From Firmicutes bacterium UBA4795 (GTDB lineage: Bacteria; Bacillota; Desulfotomaculia; Desulfotomaculales; Nap2-2B), in contig DHGP01000031.1 in assembly GCA_002402825.1 (NCBI GenBank), positions 1-14,382 of the forward strand: 14,382 nt of DNA, given 5' to 3'. This document shows positions 1 to 6,193 of this stretch, piece by piece (positions within the stretch are counted from its first letter, which is position 1; the number at the start of each line of letters is the position of its first letter). A program made the translations under genes and the position numbers. Under the pieces are notes generated by a model. That model searched no databases. It was not told the DNA's origin and saw only the letters and a program-made list of their open reading frames with translations.

Positions 1-779
1 GTAGCCACTACGTTAATAACGTTAACTCCATCTTGCAATGAAACATTACAACTGAATCCGTTTCCATTTAGGGTCGCCAACTGGCCATTGACTTTTACTG
101 TATCCAGGTTGGCTTCCTGCACTGTGCCAGTAATAGTGATAATATTTGTTCCCGCCTGTTCTTCATTAACCTCATCTGGTGTCTGAGCAAGGTTTATTAA
201 CGGCGCCGTGCCGTCAATGATGATCCTGGCCGGCTGACCGGTGTAGGAAATAAAATGTGATTGGCTATCAACTAACTGGACAATGTCGTTTGGCGAGTTG
301 TTATACGTTGGGTTGATGTTGATGGTCCCATCTGGTGCCCCTGGTTTAATCGTAAAAGAAATGTCAGCCAGTTTCTTGGGCGTGTCACTGGCAGCAGGAG
401 CACCAAGAGTATACTCCGACAGACTGGCCTTGTTGTCAGCCGTTACCAGGTTCTCAATAAGATTTGTGCCGGCACCCAGGAATTTTGCTGACGACCAGGG
501 CTGAACACCATCCTGGCCTGGATCAGTATCTACCGGCGCAACCCTTTCAGGGTCAAACGGCAGCAATAGTGCCAGCGATGTTACGTCGCTTACGTTGGTT
601 ACTTTAAAACTTAAGTTCACCGGCTGGCTATCACCGGGTTTTACATAGGTGTGATCACTTTCAACCATGACAACAGTGTTTTCCCCGGCATTAATAAACC
701 CCACCGGGTTGAACAACATAACACATAATCCAGCCAATACCGCAAACAATACTAACAACTTCAATTTCTTAAGTTCCAT
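1..779 (-). CDS. Secreted cohesin-like / Ig-like domain protein, C-terminus beyond window edge
   Basis: This open frame starts at an ATG (777-779) and stays open to the left edge, giving at least 259 residues of a partial protein. A strong AAAGGAGG ribosome binding site lies at 793-800, 13 bases upstream. The N-terminus (MELKKLKLLVLFAVLAGL...) is a classical signal peptide with probable cleavage after INA (about residue 31). Residues about 35-165 resemble a cohesin fold, with a VKPGDSQPVNLSFKV strand, a FDPERV segment and a LADISFTIKPGAPDG strand. From about residue 190 (DGTAPLINL...) an Ig-like domain begins of the kind found beside glucodextranase domain B. It is the third surface gene downstream of the Crp-like regulator, 120 bases after the dockerin gene and on the same strand, so it is probably in the same transcript. 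The function is unknown, and anchoring or dockerin modules may lie outside the window. Confidence 0.85.
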   Translation of the reverse strand, partial: MELKKLKLLVLFAVLAGLCVMLFNPVGFINAGENTVVMVESDHTYVKPGDSQPVNLSFKVTNVSDVTSLALLLPFDPERVAPVDTDPGQDGVQPWSSAKFLGAGTNLIENLVTADNKASLSEYTLGAPAASDTPKKLADISFTIKPGAPDGTININPTYNNSPNDIVQLVDSQSHFISYTGQPARIIIDGTAPLINLAQTPDEVNEEQAGTNIITITGTVQEANLDTVKVNGQLATLNGNGFSCNVSLQDGVNVINVVA

Positions 780-890
780 TTAAATAAAAGTACCTCCTTT
801 CACAACCTGATAAGCCATGTTTATCGTTCAAAGTTACCCCTTATTTATCCCCTTGACCCGGACCTCCCTTCATAAAAACAAATCTATCAA

Positions 891-903
891 CTAAGGGCCT
901 TAG
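891..903. other. 13-bp palindrome over the stop codon of the dockerin gene
   Basis: CTAAGG-G-CCTTAG is a perfect palindrome that includes the TAG of the downstream-facing gene's coding end. On the minus strand it is followed by a moderately T-rich stretch. The stem is only six pairs with a one-base spacer, so it is a poor intrinsic terminator. Read-through into the next surface gene is likely. Confidence 0.3.
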
Positions 904-3215
904 TAGCCAGGCGGATAAGCCTTGCGATAGTTTCTGGCCACAGCATTAATATCCGCTATATCAATCAAATTGTTACGGTTGTAATCGTAAACCGGATCAG
1001 TCGGCGTCTGCCGGTATTTGCGGGCCAGAACATTAATATCCCGAATATCAATAGAGACGCCATTATCGGTAAACTCACCAAAAAGCAGCTTAAACGAAGC
1101 AATTACCTCTTTTCCCGCAGCAACAGAAATATCTCCCTGCTCACGGGTCAGGTAGCCGAAATGACTGGCCACAATCTTATAGCCATCGCCGGATATCCCG
1201 TTAAATTCGTAACTACCATCAGTTTTTGTAGTAGTAGAAGCCTTCAGGGTGTCTCCTTGCCAGAGTTCAACGGTAATATTACCGTTGTCACCCGTAAACT
1301 CGCTATTTTGGAAAGTTATTTGCCCGGTTATTTTCCCGCCAGCTACAATTTCCACAGTCACTCCTGCCGGATTGTAATCCATATAATAACTACCGCTATC
1401 TACCAGCCCGACTGCTTGAACCGGCTGCCCCGGATCAAATGCCGGCACATCCCACACGTAGCTACCTGCTTTTTTCGCCCGTAGCGTAATCTCCAGTAAG
1501 CTACCCGAACCGGCTACGGGATTACCCAGGGTATATTCAGCATAGGAGATGGTCCCCGATTCGTTATTGTAATCGCTGGCAACAACAATCCCACCGGCAA
1601 GAAAACCGCCGCTCTTTAAATTGACCACTTGTAAGTATGATGGATCAAACCCGATGTCGACGTTAAATGCCGTAAGATCAGCAACATCATCAACCCAGAC
1701 ATTTACCTTAAATTCTTGACCTATACCTACCGTCTGCGATGGTTGCAGGCTTACTCTGGGTAACCCAAATATATCTACCGTTGCATAGCTTCGAGCGCCG
1801 TAAACAGAAGCTATTACCGTCTCAGTACCAGGAGTATTCGCTACAAAGTGACCGTTAGTATCGATAGTACCATAACCATACACAACCTCCCATACAGGGT
1901 GAATATCCCTAATGATGATGCCGTTTGCATCATAACCAACAGCCACAAAATCTACCGAACGTCCGGTACCAACTTCTACCCGCTCAGGAGAAATCACCAG
2001 CATGGCCAGGCTACCACCAGCCGCGCCAGTATTTACGGTAAACGTAATTATTTCAGAAAACCCGGAAACATTGCCGGCCCGATCGGCCTGACTGGCTTTA
2101 ATGCGGTATGTTGCCCCATCAGTCAAATCGTGATCAGGCGTTAAAGTCCATCGCCCGTCCCTATTAACCACAGCCGTACCAAAAACTTCGGCGCCGTTAT
2201 AAGTGCAAGCCGTTACGGTTGCCCCTTTCTCTCCGGCACCAGCTATTTCAGGCCGCAGGACGGTCACAGTACTACCGTTCAGCGGCACACTGATTACTGG
2301 CGGCTGCGGTGCTACAGTATCGACGATGTAGCGCACGGTGTTAGAAGGTAAGGAAACCTTCCCTTCAGCATCCTGCTGCGTTGCGCTAAAGGCATGCAAC
2401 CCTTCTGTCAATGGCCCCACCTGGACATTCCAGTTGCCTTCTGGTAATACAGTCAAAGAGGCTATTTCACTGTTCCCGTCGTACAGCCTTAAAAGCGCCC
2501 CTGGCAAACCGGTACCAGAAATCACCGGCTGGGTATCTCGAGAATAGGTTTTGTCTACAGGAGCAGTAATAACCGGCGCCTCTACCAAAGCCGGGGGAAG
2601 AAGAAGAGTTAAGCTTTTTACCTGGTGCGGTACGTAATCGGCATCAGCGCTAACTAGCTCGTGCAAGGTAAACTCCAATCTGGTTTTTACCTGTTTCTCT
2701 GATAAAAATTTGAATTTTATCGTACCCAGACATACCGGGTCGGCACCAACATTCATGGGTTGCAGTTTTCTTTCGTCACCTTCGTAATAAACAGTAGCAG
2801 TTGTACCGTCCAACCTGGCAGAATAACTGGTATCCTTGCGGTAAAAAGGGTTTGGCTTAATGTCGTTATCCGGCGCCGGCTTGAACACCTCTGGGTTGGC
2901 GGTGATCGAATTGCCATCCGCATCCTTCACCACACCCAACACCGCCGGGTCAAAGCTAACCTCAAAGGCAACCCCGGCCAGGTTATTTACCTTGGCCAGC
3001 AAGATGTCAACGGTAAACTCGTCACCCGCCTGGGTCACATTAGAAGTATCCGCAACCATACTAAGCACGGCCCCCCCCTCCCCAGGCAATGGTTCACCCC
3101 CGCCGCCGCCTCCTCCCAGTACGCCGCCACCTTCAGCCAGAGCTACCGCAGGCGCAATGATCAGTGCCAATAACATGAAAAGCAAAGCCGCTACAAAAAC
3201 TTTCCCTTTAAACAT
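900..3215 (-). CDS. Secreted multidomain protein: two cohesin-like domains, Ig-like domains, C-terminal dockerin
   Basis: This is a 771-residue extracellular protein. The ATG at 3215 is chosen because AGAAAGGAGG sits five bases upstream; an in-frame ATG at 3236 would add seven residues but has no good ribosome binding site. Order of parts: signal peptide (1-27, cleavage near ALA-EGG); Gly-rich linker (29-48); cohesin-like domain (50-205, with FEVSFDPAVLGVV); two Ig-like repeats (about 212-396, both with the T-x-P-V-I-S/T pattern); a Big_2-like domain (405-485); a second cohesin-like domain (488-625, FNVDIGFDPSYLQVV); a carboxypeptidase-regulatory-like beta sandwich (627-710, TDGSYEFNGI); and a type I dockerin (713-767). 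The second dockerin loop DYNRNNLIDIAD keeps side chains at calcium positions 1, 3, 5, 9 and 12. The first loop is degenerate, with Phe at position 1 and Gly at position 5. No glycosidase domain is visible. The dockerin could bind the cohesin of the neighbouring SLH protein; this is inference. Confidence 0.88.
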   Translation of the reverse strand: MFKGKVFVAALLFMLLALIIAPAVALAEGGGVLGGGGGGGEPLPGEGGAVLSMVADTSNVTQAGDEFTVDILLAKVNNLAGVAFEVSFDPAVLGVVKDADGNSITANPEVFKPAPDNDIKPNPFYRKDTSYSARLDGTTATVYYEGDERKLQPMNVGADPVCLGTIKFKFLSEKQVKTRLEFTLHELVSADADYVPHQVKSLTLLLPPALVEAPVITAPVDKTYSRDTQPVISGTGLPGALLRLYDGNSEIASLTVLPEGNWNVQVGPLTEGLHAFSATQQDAEGKVSLPSNTVRYIVDTVAPQPPVISVPLNGSTVTVLRPEIAGAGEKGATVTACTYNGAEVFGTAVVNRDGRWTLTPDHDLTDGATYRIKASQADRAGNVSGFSEIITFTVNTGAAGGSLAMLVISPERVEVGTGRSVDFVAVGYDANGIIIRDIHPVWEVVYGYGTIDTNGHFVANTPGTETVIASVYGARSYATVDIFGLPRVSLQPSQTVGIGQEFKVNVWVDDVADLTAFNVDIGFDPSYLQVVNLKSGGFLAGGIVVASDYNNESGTISYAEYTLGNPVAGSGSLLEITLRAKKAGSYVWDVPAFDPGQPVQAVGLVDSGSYYMDYNPAGVTVEIVAGGKITGQITFQNSEFTGDNGNITVELWQGDTLKASTTTKTDGSYEFNGISGDGYKIVASHFGYLTREQGDISVAAGKEVIASFKLLFGEFTDNGVSIDIRDINVLARKYRQTPTDPVYDYNRNNLIDIADINAVARNYRKAYPPGY

Positions 3216-3230
3216 TTTTTCCTCCTTTCT

Positions 3231-3287
3231 GGGCATATTGCCCTAGCTTCCATAGTTTTATCTTCCTTACATTTAATTTCACCTCCA
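3231..3287 (-). promoter_or_regulatory. Leader of the dockerin gene: orphan ribosome binding site with ATG-TAA start-stop and small hairpin
   Basis: On the minus strand a good GGAGG (3286-3282) is followed nine bases later by ATG (3272-3270) directly joined to TAA (3269-3267), a minimal start-stop frame. Further on, GGGCA-ATA-TGCCC (3243-3231) forms a five-pair hairpin that ends just before the real ribosome binding site at 3230-3221. Such an arrangement could tune translation of the dockerin gene. It could equally be the remnant of an earlier gene start. No experimental basis is visible. Confidence 0.3.
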
Positions 3288-3308
3288 TAAAAACAATTTA
3301 ACAACTGA

Positions 3309-4694
3309 CTAAATAAGCTGACGATATTTTAATAACCTTACCAGCATTGCAGCTACCTCGGCCCGGCTGGCCTGTCCCTGCGGCTTAAAAGAACCGTCTG
3401 CAAATCCGTTAACTAACTGCAATTTTTTTGCCAAAAGAATGTACTCTTTTGCCCAGTGATTTTTTAAATCACTAAACAAGATTTCACCTGGTTGAAGTTG
3501 GGTAGCCTCTTTTTCCTTGTTGATCAAGCGAATCAATACCGCAGCTATTTCAGCCCTAGAAATAGGAGCCTGGGGATTGAATTTCCCTTCAGCATCACCC
3601 TGTAAAATTTTCAGGTAAGTTGCCGCGGCTACTGACGGACGAGCCCAGCCAACAATTTGATCTGCATCCTTATAAGACAGACTATAGTTTGAGATAGCCT
3701 TACTTTCAAAACTGGCAATTCTACCAATCAGAACGGCAAACTCCTGCCGGGAAATGTTTTGTTGGGGCTTAAACGTCCCGTCTTGGTAGCCCTTAACAAA
3801 CCCCTTCTTAACCAGGATATTCACTTCCTGGAAGGCCCAGTGAGTGGGGAGCAAATCACTAAAGTAAACTTGTTCGGGTACACCTGTCTTGCTTCCGGTT
3901 TCAGCCTTTTTACCGGTTTCATCTTTTTTGGGTTGTGAAATTGGACTTTGACCGGGCGTAGTACCAGTAGTACCAGTAACATTGCCTGGCTGGGTTCCAG
4001 TACCTGCAGGAAGGCTGCCGCCTCCCCCAGGACTCTCCTGACCAGTTGCAGGGGAAGGACTGACGGTAGGTGTTCCTTCTTCGGCAAGAGGAATTACTTC
4101 TACTTTTAATTCCTCCTTTACTTTTCCATTTATTTTGTCTCCTTCTTTAACCGGCTCTAATTCATTATCTGTTACTGACAAAACGGTATCACCAGGTTTA
4201 ACTGCCTTGAATTTCATTTTTACCAGGGTTCCCGTGCCGCTAAAACCATCTTTAAAGGGTAATTCAACCAGGGCTGCAAACCTGAGAATACCATTTTTGG
4301 CATCAACTTCGTTTTTAACCGGAAAATAATTCTGTTTAAATACCTCGCCCGGCTCCAGTGGCTGTTCCTGCTTTACGGGCAAACATTCCAGCACACCTGG
4401 ATCGTATTTAATCTCTAAACCAACTCCGGCCAGTTGGCGTACATTTTCTACTAACAGACTTAATCCGATTTCTTTACCTACCTCCACACTTTTTAAACCT
4501 GAAGGGTCGAAACTCAAATAAACTTCCTGCTGAACATTTGCCTCCTCTGCTTTAACTAATGGGGAATAAACAAAAAAATTAGCAAGACTTAACATACAAA
4601 CTAGCAAGATTGTAACCCTCTTGTAAAGAAATATTTTCTTTCTACCTTTAAAATACAATTCATCCCCGGCCCTGGAAAAATACTCTCCCAACAA
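3309..4694 (-). CDS. SLH-anchored surface protein with one cohesin-like domain
   Basis: This is a secreted protein of up to 461 residues that should bind secondary cell-wall polymer. After a basic N-terminus and hydrophobic segment (about 25-48, cleavage near VKA-EEA) comes a cohesin-like domain (about 55-200, VGLEIKYDPGVLECL). A Pro/Gly/Thr/Ser linker follows (203-273), then three SLH repeats at about 277-325, 340-392 and 405-458, with motifs such as FSDLLPTHWAFQEV, GYQDGTFKPQQNISRQEFA and FADGSFKPQGQASRAEVA. The start is uncertain. TTG at 4694 is the longest possible, with a stop two codons upstream, but the strong GGAGG at 4714-4718 is 19 bases away. TTG at 4658, preceded by GGGGATGAA, gives a 449-residue form with a more typical signal peptide. 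It lies downstream of the Crp-like gene and a CRP-type operator and upstream of the dockerin gene. I infer that it is the wall anchor and docking partner of this locus. Confidence 0.9.
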   Translation of the reverse strand: MLGEYFSRAGDELYFKGRKKIFLYKRVTILLVCMLSLANFFVYSPLVKAEEANVQQEVYLSFDPSGLKSVEVGKEIGLSLLVENVRQLAGVGLEIKYDPGVLECLPVKQEQPLEPGEVFKQNYFPVKNEVDAKNGILRFAALVELPFKDGFSGTGTLVKMKFKAVKPGDTVLSVTDNELEPVKEGDKINGKVKEELKVEVIPLAEEGTPTVSPSPATGQESPGGGGSLPAGTGTQPGNVTGTTGTTPGQSPISQPKKDETGKKAETGSKTGVPEQVYFSDLLPTHWAFQEVNILVKKGFVKGYQDGTFKPQQNISRQEFAVLIGRIASFESKAISNYSLSYKDADQIVGWARPSVAAATYLKILQGDAEGKFNPQAPISRAEIAAVLIRLINKEKEATQLQPGEILFSDLKNHWAKEYILLAKKLQLVNGFADGSFKPQGQASRAEVAAMLVRLLKYRQLI

Positions 4695-4792
4695 TTCCTA
4701 GGACCAGGCTTCACCTCCTTTTTAAATTATTACAAAGGCAATATTCAACTACTTTACTTCTTTCTACTTTTTTTTTCACTTTCCTACCAGTA

Positions 4793-4805
4793 AAGAAACA
4801 TTATA
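4793..4805 (-). promoter_or_regulatory. Predicted promoter of the SLH/cohesin operon
   Basis: On the minus strand a perfect TATAAT spans 4805-4800, so transcription would begin near 4793 and give a leader of about 99 bases. The hexamer 17 bases upstream of it (CATAAA) does not match TTGACA. A poor -35 box is expected when an activator bound at -41.5 replaces sigma contacts, and the palindrome at 4827-4842 is centred at that position. The call rests on pattern match only. Confidence 0.6.
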
Positions 4806-4826
4806 GATATTTTTTTTGTAAATTTA

Positions 4827-4842
4827 TGTGACGGTTATCACA
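4827..4842. promoter_or_regulatory. CRP-type operator, perfect TGTGA-N6-TCACA
   Basis: The 16-bp site TGTGA-CGGTTA-TCACA matches the E. coli CRP consensus half-sites exactly, and the outer flanks are A/T-rich on both sides (ATGTGA...TCACAT). It lies in the 180-base gap between the Crp-like gene and the SLH gene. Its centre (4834.5) is 41.5 bp upstream of the start point predicted from the TATAAT box. The recognition helix of the adjacent regulator carries SRETATR, matching the Arg-Glu-Thr and Arg residues with which CRP reads TGTGA. The natural inference is direct activation of the surface operon by that regulator. Confidence 0.7.
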
Positions 4843-4874
4843 TTTAACAGAAAAAGAAGTAATAAAAAAGAAAG

Positions 4875-5603
4875 CTATTCCACCCCTTTGGCCAACTTTT
4901 TCAGCGTTTCTAAGTCGTCGCGAATAACTAGATGGCGCTGTTTAAAGTTCACCAGGCCCTCATTTTGCATTTCCAAGAGGACGCGAGTAGCCGTTTCGCG
5001 TGACGTTCCGGCCAGGGAGGCCAGTTCCTGGTGAGTAACGCGTAGCCCCACCCGTAACCCTTCCGGAGAGGGTTTGCCGTAATTTAAGCCAAGCTTTGCA
5101 ACTGCATGTATCACCCGGCCACGGGCATCCTGGAAGGCAAAATTTTCAATCACGGCGTTCGCCTGGCGCAGGCGCCGGCTCAAGACGGTGATGATATTGA
5201 GCGTTATTTCCGGCCGCCTCTGAATTAGTTCCTGAAAATCCGATCTATTTAATGTCAGCAGGATTGTTGGCTCGCGGGTCTGAGCGGTAGCCGAACGGGT
5301 ATCGTCATCTAAAAGAGCCATTTCACCAAAAAAATCGCCGGCGGTAAAAACATCGAGAATGACTTCACGACCGTCTTCAGCCAGGCGAAATATTTTTACC
5401 GAGCCAGACTTAACTACATAGAAATGGTCACCTTTTTCGACTTGAAAAAAGACAACTGCTTGGCGGGGGTAATAGGTCTGATTAAATAACCTGGCCACTT
5501 GGAACAAATCTTTCTTCTTAAGACCGGTAAAAATATCTACCTGCTGCAAAAAACCAGTGATTTCTTCCGTAATCTTTTCCCGTTCAAATATTTTAGGAAT
5601 CAT
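4875..5603 (-). CDS. Crp/Fnr-family transcriptional regulator
   Basis: This is a 242-residue cytoplasmic activator or repressor. Residues about 22-140 form a cyclic-nucleotide-binding-type beta barrel: PRQAVVFFQ, a GDHFYVVKSGSVKIF strand, and a phosphate-binding cassette with FFGEMALLDDDTRSATA (about 91-107). That cassette keeps the Glu and the Arg-Ser that contact cyclic nucleotide in CRP. A long dimer helix (about 125-155) leads to a winged helix-turn-helix at about 189-218, with recognition helix SRETATRVLLEM close to that of CRP. There is no N-terminal Cys cluster as in FNR and no evident haem-ligand motif as in CooA, so the effector may be a cyclic nucleotide or another small ligand. The ATG follows a modest AGAAGGGAT site. 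No terminator separates it from the SLH operon, and a matching operator lies just downstream. Confidence 0.92.
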   Translation of the reverse strand: MIPKIFEREKITEEITGFLQQVDIFTGLKKKDLFQVARLFNQTYYPRQAVVFFQVEKGDHFYVVKSGSVKIFRLAEDGREVILDVFTAGDFFGEMALLDDDTRSATAQTREPTILLTLNRSDFQELIQRRPEITLNIITVLSRRLRQANAVIENFAFQDARGRVIHAVAKLGLNYGKPSPEGLRVGLRVTHQELASLAGTSRETATRVLLEMQNEGLVNFKQRHLVIRDDLETLKKLAKGVE

Positions 5604-5909
5604 CTTCTATCCCTTCTTATTGCTTTGTTTTACTGCTAACCTCTAACAAGCGCTTTATCATTACTACCGCCCGGGCCCTCGTGGCTTGCCCAGCACGATA
5701 ATTTTAAATATTTTTTTCTAAAAAACACCAAATTTTCCCTCTTTTTTTTCCTTTAATACTTTATATTCTCCATTTAAAACCAAAATCCTGCTAGTTTTAG
5801 GTCCAAAAATTTTTCCAACCTTAATTTAAATTTATTTAATGATTTTCAGTATATTTTCCCGAACCTTCCAAATGGATTAATGAGCGTACCCGTAGAAAGG
5901 GGGATTAGT
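5604..5909. other. AT-rich intergenic region between the Crp-like and zinc-finger genes
   Basis: Apart from the SLH tail at 5617-5697, I see no coding pattern. From about 5700 to 5870 the sequence is very rich in A and T, with stops in all frames. It must hold the promoter of the minus-strand regulator and of the plus-strand zinc-finger gene. I could not pick out convincing -35/-10 pairs. Confidence 0.5.
5617..5697 (-). pseudogene. Remnant of an SLH-domain gene (C-terminal tail only)
   Basis: Read on the minus strand, this stretch encodes RAGQATRARAVVMIKRLLEV followed by a few residues and TAA (5619-5617). The pattern G-x-A-T/S-R-A-x-A-V-V-M-I-x-R-L-L is the characteristic last helix of an SLH domain. 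The neighbouring intact SLH protein has the corresponding end GQASRAEVAAMLVRLL. Two codons further upstream is an in-frame stop (5704-5706) and then AT-rich DNA without coding character. The rest of the gene therefore appears to be lost. The stop lies 13 bases before the Crp-like start, as expected if the lost SLH gene once headed the same operon. Confidence 0.6.
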
Positions 5910-6149
5910 ATGGTGACTAAATGTTTTCAATGCGGGAATCCCACGGTAAAGAAACTTGTTGTTGCCGAGAACTGGTGGGGCGATACATTTACCCTGGTCG
6001 AGAACGTTCCGGCGTGGATTTGCGAGAATTGTGGAGAACAATACTTTGACGCTGAGGTTGTTAAGGAACTGGATAAAATGAAGGAAAAACCTCCCCAGGC
6101 AAAAAGCGTCATGCAAGTTCCTGTATACGTGTATGGGCAGCCAGTGTAA
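5910..6149 (+). CDS. YgiT-type zinc-finger protein (MqsA N-terminal-like)
   Basis: This is a 79-residue protein. The ATG at 5910 is preferred because AAAGGGGG lies six bases upstream; an in-frame ATG at 5880 lacks such a site. It has two zinc-knuckle pairs, CFQCG near residues 5-9 and CENCG near residues 39-43. The conserved VPAWICENCGEQYFDAEVV block and a lysine-rich C-terminal tail are typical of the YgiT/MqsA N-terminal zinc-binding domain. Family members are often antitoxin-like partners of a small upstream DUF4258 or MqsR-like toxin. Here the upstream 200 bases hold no such gene, and there is no helix-turn-helix domain, so it is a solo domain. It is convergent with the acyl-CoA synthetase gene, with 44 bases between the stops. 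The function cannot be deduced further. Confidence 0.85.
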   Translation: MVTKCFQCGNPTVKKLVVAENWWGDTFTLVENVPAWICENCGEQYFDAEVVKELDKMKEKPPQAKSVMQVPVYVYGQPV

Positions 6150-6193
6150 CGTGAATTTGGTTCCCACATGCCGAAATTAACCATTGCCTTTGC

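Noticed and set aside
640..665. TGTGATCAC near 651 as a second CRP site
   Set aside because: It lies within coding sequence and lacks the six-base spacing of the operator at 4827-4842.
780..899. Riboswitch in the gap before the leftmost surface gene
   Set aside because: A five-pair GATAA/TTATC stem is present, but I could not match the core of any riboswitch class I know.
2860..3246. Plus-strand open frame with a proline run opposite the dockerin gene
   Set aside because: The proline run is the complement of the Gly-rich linker of the minus-strand protein. There is no ribosome binding site and no recognisable domain.
5877..6184. Two minus-strand open frames opposite the zinc-finger gene
   Set aside because: They mirror the coding strand with its clear zinc-knuckle motifs and ribosome binding site, and show no family features.
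6150..6193. Bidirectional terminator between the convergent zinc-finger and synthetase genes
   Set aside because: The best stem (TGGTT...AACCA) has five pairs, an 18-base loop and no T-run.
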